Assembly: GCF_019704555.1 (NCBI RefSeq) | Contig: NZ_AP024745.1 | Location: forward strand, 3,108,501-3,172,500 | Direction of reading: 5' to 3' | DNA length: 64,000 bases | Source of the DNA: Actinoplanes sp. L3-i22 | GTDB lineage: Bacteria > Actinomycetota > Actinomycetes > Mycobacteriales > Micromonosporaceae | In this document: positions 50,358 to 60,259 of the stretch, piece by piece | How positions within the stretch are numbered: position 1 is the stretch's first letter | Layout: each line of letters opens with the position of its first letter | The notes under the pieces: generated by a model | What the model was told of the DNA's origin: nothing | The model's input: the letters and a program-made list of their open reading frames with translations, nothing else | Databases searched by the model: none | Position numbers and translations under genes: made by a program

Positions 50358-52993
50358 TCGTCCTGCGCCGTGCCCGCGCCTTTCTCGGGCAGCTGCTGCT
50401 GCTCGCGGTGCTCGGCGGGCTGACCGCGTTCCTGGTCTCCGGCCCGGCCCGGCTGGCCAACGGCCGTACCGACGACGGCCTGCGCGGTGACATCCGCAAG
50501 CTGGCCGCCGCCAACCGCGACCTCACCTTCTCCGGCGTGCACGCCGGCGGGGAGGTGAGCTCGGCGACCGCGGCCGGCCGGCTCCCGGTGATCCAGGAGG
50601 GGCTGCGCGCCCCGCTGCCGAGCCTGATCGACGGCTCCTGGTACATCGCCGAGACCGGGCTGAACCCGATCCTGCCCACCGGCTCCCCGTCCAAGTCCTG
50701 CCCGAACGTGGCGGTGCTGCGCTACGAGCCGGCCACCGCCGCGGCGATCCGGATCGTCGGCGGGCGGGCCGCCGCCTCCGGTGAGATCCCCGAGGTGATG
50801 GTCGGCGAGGACGCGGCCCAGGCGCTCGGGCTCAAGGTCGGCGACCGGATCACCATGAGCACCCGGTTCGCCGACACCCGGATGCGCGTCTCCGGCGTGT
50901 TCGCCCCGGCGAACCCGGCCGACCCGGTCTGGTCCGACCAGCAGCTGGTCAAGGGCGGCTGCCCGAACCCGCTGGACGGCCTCCGGGAGGAGGCGACGCT
51001 GCTCACCGACCTGCCCGGCGCCCGGACGGCCGGCGCCGAGCTCGACGACCTCACCGACCGGTGGCGGTACCGGCTGGACGAGAACCGGATCACCGCCGAC
51101 CAGGTGGACACGCTGACCAAGGCGGTCGCCGAGACCCGGCGCACCCCGCCGGAGAAGACCTCGATCCAGAGCAGCGTGGACAACACGCTCGCCGACTTCG
51201 ACGGGCAGGTACGGGCGGTGCAGTCGCTGCTCGCGGTGGTGCAGGCCGGCATCCTGGCCACCGCGGCCGGGCTGATCCTGCTGGCCGCGCGGCTGATGAC
51301 GGACCGCCGGCGGGCCGAGTTCGCCCTGCTCCGGGCCCGTGGCGGCGCGGTCCGCGCGGTGGCCGCCCGGACCCTGCAGGAGGTGCTGGTCGTGGTCCCG
51401 GCCGCGATCGCGCTCGGCTGGCTGGGCGGCACGCTCGTGCCCGGCCGGGCCGACGACGTCGAGCCGGTGCTGGTCGGGCTGGTGGCGCTGCTGACGGTGC
51501 TGGCCGCGCCGGTCGCCGCGGCCCTGGCCGCCCACCGCCCGTCGTTCTCCGGGCACCGGACCGACGCCGCCACCCGCCCGTCGCCGCGCCGGCTGACCGC
51601 CGAGGGTTTCCTCGTGCTGCTCGCGGCCGGCGCCGTCTACCTGGTCCGGCTGCGCGGGTTGAGCTCGGGGGCGGGCGTGGATCCGTACCTGATCGGGGCT
51701 CCTGTTCTTCTTGCCCTGGCCGCTTCGGTGGTGGCGCTGCGCGGGGTGCCGGTCCCGCTGCGCTGGGCCGGGCGGATCGCGGCCCGGGCCCGCGGCGCGA
51801 TCGCCTTCCTCGGGCTCAGCGGCGCCGGGCGCGCGCCGCTGCACTCCGGACCGCTCGCCGTGCTGGTCGTGGCGATCGCGACCGGCCTGTTCACCGGCAC
51901 CGTGACCAGCACCGTCAGCAGCGCCCGGGACCGTGCCGCGAACCTGGCGGTGCCGGCCGACGCGGTGGTCAGCGGCTTCTACTTCACCCCGGAGACCGCC
52001 CAGCGGATCGCCGCGCTGCCGCACGTCAGCCGGGCCACGCCGATGCTGCTCTCGGCCGGCTCCGAGGTGCGCGGCGACGCGAGCGTCAACATCCTGCAGG
52101 GCGAGGCGATGGTGGTGGACGCGGCCACCGCCGGGCTGGACCTGCCGGCCGTGCTCACCGGCGCGGTCAAGACCACCGGGCCGGTGCCCGCGGTCCTGTC
52201 GCCGCACCTGGCCGCCCAGGTCGGGACCGGCGGCACGGTCGAGGTGCTGGGCCGGGCCTACAAGTTCACCGTCGCCGGGGTCAGCGCCCAGGTGCCCGGC
52301 CTGCCCGCCGGGACGCGGGACTTCCTCGTGCTGCCGCAGCAGGCCATGCCGATCCCGGACTACCAGCCGGTCCAGCCGAACCGGATCCTGGTCGACGGCG
52401 CCGGGTTCGACCAGGCGCAGCTCCGGGCGACCGCCGACGCCGGCCAGGTCGAGCAGCTCAAACGGGCCACCGGGCGGGTCATCGAGGCCGGTCAGCTGGC
52501 CGTGCCGGCGAGCGTGGTCACCTGGCGGTCGTACCGGGCCGGGCTGGACAACCAGGGCGTCGACGGCGCGCTGAGCTTCACCTTCACGGCCGGGATGATC
52601 GCGGCGGCGGTGCTGTCGCTGACCGCGGTGGCGCTCGCCGTGCTGACCGGGGCACCGGCCCGGGGCCGGACGCTGTCCCGGCTGCGGACCATGGGCCTGT
52701 CCCCGGGGCAGGGCCGGCGCCTGCTGATCTTCGAGCTGGTGCCGCTGATCGCGGTGGCGGTGGTCGCCGGCGGCCTGGCCGGGTTCGCGCTGCCCTCGCT
52801 GATCGGGCCGGCGCTGGACCTGGGCGGGTTCACCGCCGGGGTCACCGCCGGGACCAGGCTCGACCCGTGGTTCGCCGGCGGGGTGCTGGCCCTGGCCGTC
52901 GTCGCGGTGATCGCCGCGCTCGCCGTGGAGAACGTCGCCAACCGTCGTCTGCGCCTCGGTACGGTGCTGCGGCTCGGAGAGGAGCAGTCGTGA
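50354..52993 (+). CDS. FtsX-like ABC permease, second subunit
   Basis: An 879-residue FtsX-type permease of the same layout: N-terminal segment, extracellular region with SGEIPEVMVGEDAAQALGLKVGD (MacB-like), membrane block containing TDRRRAEFALLRARGGAVRAVAARTL, second extracellular region and C-terminal block. The ATG overlaps the previous stop (ATGA); its own stop overlaps the ATPase start (GTGA). The two permeases probably form a heterodimer. Confidence 0.9.
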   Translation: MIVLRRARAFLGQLLLLAVLGGLTAFLVSGPARLANGRTDDGLRGDIRKLAAANRDLTFSGVHAGGEVSSATAAGRLPVIQEGLRAPLPSLIDGSWYIAETGLNPILPTGSPSKSCPNVAVLRYEPATAAAIRIVGGRAAASGEIPEVMVGEDAAQALGLKVGDRITMSTRFADTRMRVSGVFAPANPADPVWSDQQLVKGGCPNPLDGLREEATLLTDLPGARTAGAELDDLTDRWRYRLDENRITADQVDTLTKAVAETRRTPPEKTSIQSSVDNTLADFDGQVRAVQSLLAVVQAGILATAAGLILLAARLMTDRRRAEFALLRARGGAVRAVAARTLQEVLVVVPAAIALGWLGGTLVPGRADDVEPVLVGLVALLTVLAAPVAAALAAHRPSFSGHRTDAATRPSPRRLTAEGFLVLLAAGAVYLVRLRGLSSGAGVDPYLIGAPVLLALAASVVALRGVPVPLRWAGRIAARARGAIAFLGLSGAGRAPLHSGPLAVLVVAIATGLFTGTVTSTVSSARDRAANLAVPADAVVSGFYFTPETAQRIAALPHVSRATPMLLSAGSEVRGDASVNILQGEAMVVDAATAGLDLPAVLTGAVKTTGPVPAVLSPHLAAQVGTGGTVEVLGRAYKFTVAGVSAQVPGLPAGTRDFLVLPQQAMPIPDYQPVQPNRILVDGAGFDQAQLRATADAGQVEQLKRATGRVIEAGQLAVPASVVTWRSYRAGLDNQGVDGALSFTFTAGMIAAAVLSLTAVALAVLTGAPARGRTLSRLRTMGLSPGQGRRLLIFELVPLIAVAVVAGGLAGFALPSLIGPALDLGGFTAGVTAGTRLDPWFAGGVLALAVVAVIAALAVENVANRRLRLGTVLRLGEEQS

Positions 52994-53925
52994 CTTCTGA
53001 TCTTGCTGATCTGGAGAGGCGGGCTGCGGAACGGGCCGTGGCCCGGGCCGGGGGACAGGACCGGCTCAGCGGGCACATCGTCTGCGACGGGCTGGTCCGG
53101 ATCTTCCGGACCGAGGGCGTCGAGGTGGTCGCGCTGCAGGGCCTGGACCTGGTCGTCGACCGCGGTGAGCTGCTCGCGGTGGTCGGCGCGTCCGGCTCCG
53201 GCAAGTCGACGATGCTGAACATCCTGTCCGGGCTGGACGAGCCGACCGCCGGGATCGCCAAGGTGGCCGGCTTCGACCTGCTCGGCATGACCGCGAAGAA
53301 GCGTCTCGAGTACCGCCGCCGGATCGTCGGGTTCGTCTGGCAGCAGACCGCGCGGAACCTGCTGCCGTACCTGACCGCTCGGGAGAACGTCGAGCTGCCG
53401 ATGCGGCTGGCCGGCACCCGGCGCCGGCGGAAGGCGGACGAGCTGCTGGAGATGGTCGGTGTCGCGCATCGCGCGGGGGCCCGGCCGGCCGAGATGTCCG
53501 GTGGTGAGCAGCAGCGGGCCGCGGTCGCGGTCGCCCTGGCCAACGACCCCGAGGTGCTCTTCGCCGACGAGCCGACCGGTGAGCTGGACGAGGCCACCGC
53601 CGACGAGGTCTTCGGCGCGCTGCGGACGGTCAACGCCGAGCTCGGGGTCACCGTCGTGGTGGTCACCCACGACCGGGCCGTGGCCGACCAGGTCCGCCGC
53701 GCGGTCGCGATCCGGGACGGGAAAACCGCTTCGGAGGTACGGCGTTCCGCCCGGCTCGCCGAGGACGGCACCGAGCACCACGTCTCCGAGGAGTACGCGG
53801 TGCTGGACCGGGCCGGTCGCCTGCAGCTGCCGGCCGCCTTCGTCGAGGCCCTGGAGCTGCGGGACCGCGTCCGCCTCAACCTCGAGCCCGACCACGTCGA
53901 AGTCCGTCCGGGGGAGTCATCATGA
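52990..53925 (+). CDS. ABC ATPase (MacB/LolD type) with AbrB-like C-terminal tail
   Basis: A 311-residue ATPase. Residues about 25-250 are a LolD/MacB-type domain: Walker A GASGSGKST, Q-loop FVWQQT, signature MSGGEQQRAAVAVAL, Walker B VLFADEPTGELD, H-loop VTHDRAV. The last 45 residues (AVLDRAGRLQLPAAFVEAL, then LRDRVRLNLEPDHVEVRP) resemble a SpoVT/AbrB swapped-hairpin domain, unusual on an ABC ATPase. GTG start coupled to the permease stop. It likely energises the two FtsX permeases together with the next gene. Confidence 0.9.
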   Translation: MTSDLADLERRAAERAVARAGGQDRLSGHIVCDGLVRIFRTEGVEVVALQGLDLVVDRGELLAVVGASGSGKSTMLNILSGLDEPTAGIAKVAGFDLLGMTAKKRLEYRRRIVGFVWQQTARNLLPYLTARENVELPMRLAGTRRRRKADELLEMVGVAHRAGARPAEMSGGEQQRAAVAVALANDPEVLFADEPTGELDEATADEVFGALRTVNAELGVTVVVVTHDRAVADQVRRAVAIRDGKTASEVRRSARLAEDGTEHHVSEEYAVLDRAGRLQLPAAFVEALELRDRVRLNLEPDHVEVRPGESS

Positions 53926-54599
53926 GCGTCGTCGAGGTGTCCGGGCTGTCGCGTGCCTACGGGACCGGCGAGCGTGTCGTGCACGCGCTGTCCGAGGTGT
54001 CGTTCAGCGCCGCGAAGGGCGAGCTGGTCGCCGTCCGGGGCCGCTCCGGCGCCGGCAAGACCACCCTGCTGAACCTGATCGGCGGCCTGGACCGCCCGTC
54101 CACCGGCCGGATCGCGGTCGCCGGGAAGGACGTCACCGGCGCGGCCGAGTCCGACCTGCTGGAGTTGCGCCGGGACACGATCGGCTTCGTGTTCCAGTCG
54201 TTCGGCCTGATCCCGATCCTGTCCGCGGCGGAGAACGTCAGCATCCCGATGCGCCTGGCCAGACGGGACCCGCGCGAGCGCGACGAGCGGGTGTCGGTCC
54301 TGCTGGAGCTGGTCGGCCTCGGCGGCCAGGCGAACCAGCGCCCCGGCGAGCTCTCCGGCGGCCAGCAGCAGCGCGTCTCGCTGGCCCGGGCGCTGGCCAA
54401 CGACCCGGACCTGCTGATCGCCGACGAGCCGACCGGTCAGCTCGACTCGGACACCGGCCGCGCGATCATGGACCTGCTCCGCGCGGTGGTCGACGCCCGG
54501 GGCATGACCGCCCTGGTCGCCACCCACGACCCCAACCTGATCGACCGCGCCGACCGGGTCCTCAGCCTGCGCGACGGCCGGCTGGTCGACTCCCTCTGA
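53922..54599 (+). CDS. ABC ATPase, MacB/LolD type
   Basis: A 225-residue ATPase: Walker A GRSGAGKTT, Q-loop FVFQSFGLIP, signature LSGGQQQRVSLARAL, Walker B LLIADEPTGQLD, H-loop ATHDPN. Its ATG overlaps the previous stop (ATGA). As last gene of the four-gene unit it completes a transporter with two permeases and two ATPases. Either each permease has its own ATPase or they form one heteromeric complex. Confidence 0.93.
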   Translation: MSVVEVSGLSRAYGTGERVVHALSEVSFSAAKGELVAVRGRSGAGKTTLLNLIGGLDRPSTGRIAVAGKDVTGAAESDLLELRRDTIGFVFQSFGLIPILSAAENVSIPMRLARRDPRERDERVSVLLELVGLGGQANQRPGELSGGQQQRVSLARALANDPDLLIADEPTGQLDSDTGRAIMDLLRAVVDARGMTALVATHDPNLIDRADRVLSLRDGRLVDSL

Positions 54600-54729
54600 C
54601 CGCCCCTGGGCGAGCGCAGGGCGCGGGGTGAGTGGGCCGCAGCGTCGCGGCGTGTGGCGACGGGGGTGCGGGGGTGCGGTCGGGGCGCGGCTACGGCCGT
54701 ACCCAAGAAGGGTTTGCCGGAAAAGCGAA

Positions 54730-54760
54730 CCGGGGCCGCACCCGAAAGGCGCGACCCCGG
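54730..54760. terminator. Terminator between converging ABC operons
   Basis: CCGGGGCCGC pairs with GCGACCCCGG, 10 bp with one mismatch and an 11-base loop; the minus strand continues into a short T-rich stretch. Confidence 0.6.
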
Positions 54761-54781
54761 CCGGGGTGGAACTGCGAGCGC

Positions 54782-55696
54782 TCAGCCCTTGACGCTGCCC
54801 GCGAGCAGGCCGCGGACGAAGTACCGCTGGAGGAGCAGGAACACCGTCACCGGCACGATGATCGAGACGAACGTGCCGGACGACAGCAGGTGCCAGGCCG
54901 TGCCGCGGGTACCGGTGAGGTTGGCCAGCTGCAGGGTGATCGGGGCGACCGTGTCGCCGCCGCCGGCGAAGACCAGGGCGACCAGCAGGTCGTTCCAGAC
55001 CCACAGGAACTGGAAGATGCCGAAGGCCGCCAGGGCCGGGGTGAGCAGCGGCAACATCACCTTGAAGAAGATCGACACGTGGCCCGCGCCGTCCACCCGG
55101 GCCGCCTCGATGAGGGTCGCCGGGATCTCCTTGATGAAGTTGTGCAGCAGGTAGATCGCCAGCGGCAGGGCGAACGTGGAGTGCGCCAGCCACAGCGGCC
55201 AGAACGTCCCGCTGATGCCGGCCTTCACGAAGAGGGTCAGCAGCGGGATCAGGGTGACCTGCAGCGGGACGATCTGCAGGGCGAAGACCGCGACGAACAG
55301 GATGTTCTTGCCGCGGAAGTTGATCCAGGCGAACGCGTACGCCGCCAGCGAGGCCAGCGCGAGCGGGATCAGCACCGAGGGGATGCAGATGATCAGCGAG
55401 TTGACGAAGTAGGTGCCCAGGTTGACCCCGGTGTCACTGTCGAAGACCGCGCGGTAGTTGTCCAGCGTCACCTCGGGGTTGGTGAAGAACGTCCACCAGC
55501 CCGTCCGCTTGATGGCCAGCTCCGGGCGGAACGACGAGAGCAGCAGACCGAACGTCGGGAGCGTCCACAGGATCGCGATCACGATCGCGGCCAGCGACGC
55601 CCACGGCGAGCTGAGCCGCTTCTTGGCCCTCGCGGCGGGGCTTTCGGGAACAGCCTTGAGTTCCGGCGTGGTCGCCAGCGGTGTGGCCGTCATCAT
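54782..55696 (-). CDS. Sugar ABC transporter permease, MalG type
   Basis: A 304-residue inner-membrane permease with six segments and the EAA loop EAARVDGAGHVSIFFKVMLPLL, the contact site for the ATPase. It resembles AglG/MalG proteins. ATG at 55696 overlaps the stop of the other permease (ATGA). No ATPase gene accompanies the operon, as is common in actinobacteria where one MsiK-type ATPase serves several sugar importers. Confidence 0.92.
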   Translation of the reverse strand: MMTATPLATTPELKAVPESPAARAKKRLSSPWASLAAIVIAILWTLPTFGLLLSSFRPELAIKRTGWWTFFTNPEVTLDNYRAVFDSDTGVNLGTYFVNSLIICIPSVLIPLALASLAAYAFAWINFRGKNILFVAVFALQIVPLQVTLIPLLTLFVKAGISGTFWPLWLAHSTFALPLAIYLLHNFIKEIPATLIEAARVDGAGHVSIFFKVMLPLLTPALAAFGIFQFLWVWNDLLVALVFAGGGDTVAPITLQLANLTGTRGTAWHLLSSGTFVSIIVPVTVFLLLQRYFVRGLLAGSVKG

Positions 55697-56682
55697 GCCT
55701 CCTGACGGACTTGGCGGATGTTGTACACGATGATCGGGATGACCAGGATGAACAGCACCACGGCGAGCGCCGCGGCCAGACCCTGGTTGTCGGCCCGGAT
55801 GAGCTGGCTGTAGAACTCGTTGGCGATGACGCTGGTCTTGAAGTTACCGCCGGTCATCGTGCGGACCACGTCGAACACCTTGAGCGTGCCGATCGCCAGC
55901 GTGGTCAGCACCACCACGATGGTGGTCCGGACGCTGGGCAGCGTGATCTTGAAGAACATGCTCCACGGGTTGACGCCGTCGAGGCGGGCGGCCTCGATGA
56001 TCTCGTCCGGGATCGCCTTGATCGCGGCCGAGAGGATCGTCATCGCGAAGCCGCACTGGATCCAGATGAACACCACGATCAGCAGCAGGGTGTTCAGGTG
56101 CCAGACCCCGCCGTCGGTGATCAGCAGGTTGACCGGCTTGCCGCCGAGCCAGACGAAGATCTGGTTGAGCAGCCCGATCTGCTTCACGTTGGGCTGGTCG
56201 ACGCGGTACTCGTAGACGAACTTCCAGATCACGCCGGCGGCCACCATCGAGATCGCCATCGGCAGGAAGACCAGCGCCTTGGCGAGCGACTCGAACCGGG
56301 ACTTGTCGACCAGGATCGCGTAGATCAGGCCGATCCCGGTGGCGAACGGCGGGACCAGCAGCACCCAGATGATGGTGTTGCCCAGCACCTGGAGCTGGTC
56401 CTTGTCGGTCAGGATCGTCTTGTAGTTGTCGACGCCGATGAACGAGCTGCCCTGCGCGTCGAAGAACGACTCGTAGACGGTCCGCAGGCCGGGGTAGACC
56501 AGGCCGACGGCCAGCAGCAGCACGACCGGGAGCAGGTAGAGGTAGCCGACCCAGTTGTCGGCGCGCTTGCCGCGGACCCGGCTGGCAAAGAAGAGGATGA
56601 CTCCCATGACGGCGGCGAACAGCAGCAGCGCGGCCAGCATCTGGAGAAGTTTTTCAGGGGTGGTGCTCGCAGTGGAAAACAC
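55693..56682 (-). CDS. Sugar ABC transporter permease, MalF type
   Basis: A 329-residue permease with a long N-terminal part (an extra segment before the six-segment core, as in AglF) and the EAA loop EAARLDGVNPWSMFFKITLPSV. It starts with GTG at 56682. It forms the membrane channel with the MalG-type partner. It is separated from the binding-protein gene by a strong hairpin. Confidence 0.92.
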   Translation of the reverse strand: MFSTASTTPEKLLQMLAALLLFAAVMGVILFFASRVRGKRADNWVGYLYLLPVVLLLAVGLVYPGLRTVYESFFDAQGSSFIGVDNYKTILTDKDQLQVLGNTIIWVLLVPPFATGIGLIYAILVDKSRFESLAKALVFLPMAISMVAAGVIWKFVYEYRVDQPNVKQIGLLNQIFVWLGGKPVNLLITDGGVWHLNTLLLIVVFIWIQCGFAMTILSAAIKAIPDEIIEAARLDGVNPWSMFFKITLPSVRTTIVVVLTTLAIGTLKVFDVVRTMTGGNFKTSVIANEFYSQLIRADNQGLAAALAVVLFILVIPIIVYNIRQVRQEA

Positions 56683-56726
56683 GCGACCCGGACCTCCTTC
56701 GTGTTTCCGAGGGGAAAGAGGGCGAT

Positions 56727-56761
56727 GGCCGGCCGGGATGCTGGACGCATCCCGGCCGGCC
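56727..56761 (-). terminator. Hairpin between binding-protein and permease genes
   Basis: Perfect 15-bp stem GGCCGGCCGGGATGC with complement and loop TGGAC, 16 bases after the binding-protein stop and 45 before the permease start. It probably acts as a partial terminator or 3' stabiliser so that binding protein exceeds permeases. Confidence 0.82.
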
Positions 56762-56777
56762 TCGGAGTACTAACTGC

Positions 56778-58151
56778 TTACTTCTTGGGCCACGCGGCTT
56801 CGATGTTGTTCACCGTGGTCTGCGTGTCCTGACCGGTGATCCAGGCCGTGGCCTGCTTCCAGAACGCGTTCGAGCCGACCGCGGCGGGCATCTGGTCCGA
56901 GCCGTCGAACCGGAACTGCGCGTTCGGGTCCTGCAGGATCTTCGCGGAGAGCGCGTCGATCGGGTTGGTCAGGTTCTCGATCTTGAGACCCTTGTTGGCG
57001 CTCACCCAGCCGCTCGACGCCTTGGCCTTGAGGTTCGCCCAGGTGTCGGTGGAGAGGAAGTACTGGAACGCCTTGACCTCGGGACGGTCGGCGAAGGCCA
57101 GCACGAACTCGCCACCACCCAGAACCGGCTTCGACGAGGCGTCCTTGCCCGGCAGGTAGAAGGCGTAGATGTCGCCGTCTTCCGCGATCTTGGTGCCCTT
57201 GGGGAAGTTCGCCGCGTAGAACGAGGCCTGGCGGTGCAGCGAGCAGGTGCCCTCGAGGATCTGCAGGCCGGCGTCCTGGAACGTGGTGGACGCGATGCTC
57301 TTGATGTCGCCGAGACCGCCGTTGACGTACTTGTCGTTCTTCAGGTACGAGCCGACCGCGTCCCACGCCGCGATGTCCTCGGGGCTGTTGAACGGGGTCT
57401 CGTGCTTGACCCACTTGTCGTACGCGTCCACGCCGTTGAGGCGCAGCATGAAGTCCTCGACCCAGTCGGTGACCGGCCAGCCGGTGGCGTCACCGGAGCC
57501 GATGCCCGCACACCACGGCTTGGAGCCGGTTGCGGCGATCTTGTCGCTGAGGGTCTTCAGCTCGTCCAGCGTGGTCGGGACGGTGTAGCCCTTCTCGGTG
57601 AACTCCTTGGGGGAGTACCACACGAGGGACTTCACGTTGGCGCCCAGCGGCGCGGCATAGAACTTGCCGTCGACCGTGCCGTACGCCTTCCAGTCCTTGC
57701 CGAACCACTTGTCGGTGTTGTCGGCGACCTCCTTGGGGGCCTCGACCGCCTTACCGGTGGCGACCAGCTGCTGCAGCAGACCCGGCTGCGGAACATATGC
57801 CAGGTCCGGCGGGTTGCCGGCCTTCGCCCGCACCAGGATCTGGGTCTCGAAGGACTTGTCGCCCTCGTACTTGATCGTGACGCCGGTGCACTTCTCGAAA
57901 GGCTCGTACGACTTCTTCTGCGGGGTGTCCTCCGGCGTGACGATGCCGGTGTAGACCGAGACCGTCTTGCCCTTGAGGTCGCCGAACTGGGTGAACTGCG
58001 CGCAGTCGATGCCTGACGCCGAAGTATCGGTGGAACCGCTCGTGTCGTCGCTCTTGTCGCCGCCACACGCGGCCAGGCTGAAGATCAGCCCGGCGCTGAG
58101 GGCACCGGCGAGCGCGACTCGAGATCGCGAACTCCCACTGTGACCGAACAT
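56778..58151 (-). CDS. Sugar ABC transporter substrate-binding lipoprotein
   Basis: A 457-residue family 1 extracellular solute-binding protein. Lipobox S-L-A-A-C around residue 30 after a basic start and hydrophobic core; then a mature domain with VYTGIVTPEDTPQKKSYEPFEKCTG and NPPDLAYVPQPGLLQQL typical of AglE-like alpha-glucoside binders. The ATG at 58151 has AGGGAG five bases upstream; the frame to the TTG at 58220 is rejected. The substrate, probably an alpha-glucoside such as maltose or trehalose, is an inference. Confidence 0.92.
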   Translation of the reverse strand: MFGHSGSSRSRVALAGALSAGLIFSLAACGGDKSDDTSGSTDTSASGIDCAQFTQFGDLKGKTVSVYTGIVTPEDTPQKKSYEPFEKCTGVTIKYEGDKSFETQILVRAKAGNPPDLAYVPQPGLLQQLVATGKAVEAPKEVADNTDKWFGKDWKAYGTVDGKFYAAPLGANVKSLVWYSPKEFTEKGYTVPTTLDELKTLSDKIAATGSKPWCAGIGSGDATGWPVTDWVEDFMLRLNGVDAYDKWVKHETPFNSPEDIAAWDAVGSYLKNDKYVNGGLGDIKSIASTTFQDAGLQILEGTCSLHRQASFYAANFPKGTKIAEDGDIYAFYLPGKDASSKPVLGGGEFVLAFADRPEVKAFQYFLSTDTWANLKAKASSGWVSANKGLKIENLTNPIDALSAKILQDPNAQFRFDGSDQMPAAVGSNAFWKQATAWITGQDTQTTVNNIEAAWPKK

Positions 58152-58210
58152 ACCGCTCCCTATGTCTTGACGCGCCTCCGGCGTCTGGCGACGCCGCCGT
58201 CCGAAGCGCT

Positions 58211-58315
58211 TCTTGACCAACAGTCAAGAGGTAACCAGCAAGTTGCGCAATGATTTCCGCGTGATCGAGTCGGTAACGATATAGCTGCGATGGCGGGGCA
58301 CCTTAACCGGTTAAG
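58211..58315. promoter_or_regulatory. Three palindromes upstream of the sugar transporter
   Basis: TCTTGAC/GTCAAGA with a 5-base spacer (58211-58229), TTGCGCAA (58243-58250) and CTTAACCGGTTAAG (58302-58315) lie 60 to 165 bases before the binding-protein start. The last two have the central CG of LacI-family operators. Which one is the operator cannot be decided by eye. Confidence 0.5.
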
Positions 58316-58489
58316 AAGATTGACGGAAGAGTCTACTTGCGCTGGGACTCTTTAAACCGATTTATCCGGACTAAGGGATCATGGTACGAGCGGTGAGTCG
58401 GTTTTGTTGGGCTTCCTGAGAACCCATCTGATACGCCGTTCGCGGGAACCCACTTCACGCCCCAACTGGAGAAGCCCGGACAAAAGGAA

Positions 58490-58516
58490 ACCGCCGTGGC
58501 GAATCGCCACGGCGGT
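58490..58516. terminator. Terminator of the UDP-glucose dehydrogenase gene
   Basis: Perfect 12-bp stem ACCGCCGTGGCG with complement and loop AAT, 23 bases after the stop on the minus strand. Confidence 0.82.
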
Positions 58517-58539
58517 CGGGTGGAACGGGGGAGCGGCGG

Positions 58540-59904
<1,365 letters not shown>

Positions 59905-60213
59905 GCAATCTCCTCCACCGCTACGCCGGGCCGTCGTCACGCCGTGTACCGGTCAATTCGCCGCCGATGGCTGCGGGCCCGACCGGTAGGTGCTGGCCCG
60001 CGCATTCCGCCGAATGATACACAGCCGCCTCTCCAGCAACTTGTCGCAGCTCACGGCACTCGAATCCGAGGAAACCGCGCTGACCAGGGGTGTTACCCCG
60101 GTCGTCGTAGATCGAACCTCGTCGTTCACCCAAATGTTGCTCTCCGTAGTTGAACGGCGACGGGTCACGCATGTTTCAGGTTCTTGACAGGAAGATGACG
60201 GGGACGGACGCTT
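59905..60213. other. Divergent intergenic region, ugd / cellulase operon
   Basis: About 300 bases without a gene. A TTGACA (60184-60189) suitable as a -35 element lies upstream of the CebR box; the -10 element expected 17 bases later is not convincing. No riboswitch or RNA gene recognised. Confidence 0.45.
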
Positions 60214-60227
60214 TGGGAGCGCTCCCA
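60214..60227. promoter_or_regulatory. CebR operator upstream of the cellulase operon
   Basis: TGGGAGCGCTCCCA matches exactly the 14-bp palindrome bound by CebR, the cellobiose-responsive LacI-type repressor of cellulase genes in Streptomyces and Thermobifida. It lies 32 bases before the GH74 start, downstream of the presumed -35. Confidence 0.85.
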
Positions 60228-60259
60228 CCTTCATGTACGTCGATGGAAGGTATCCCCCT

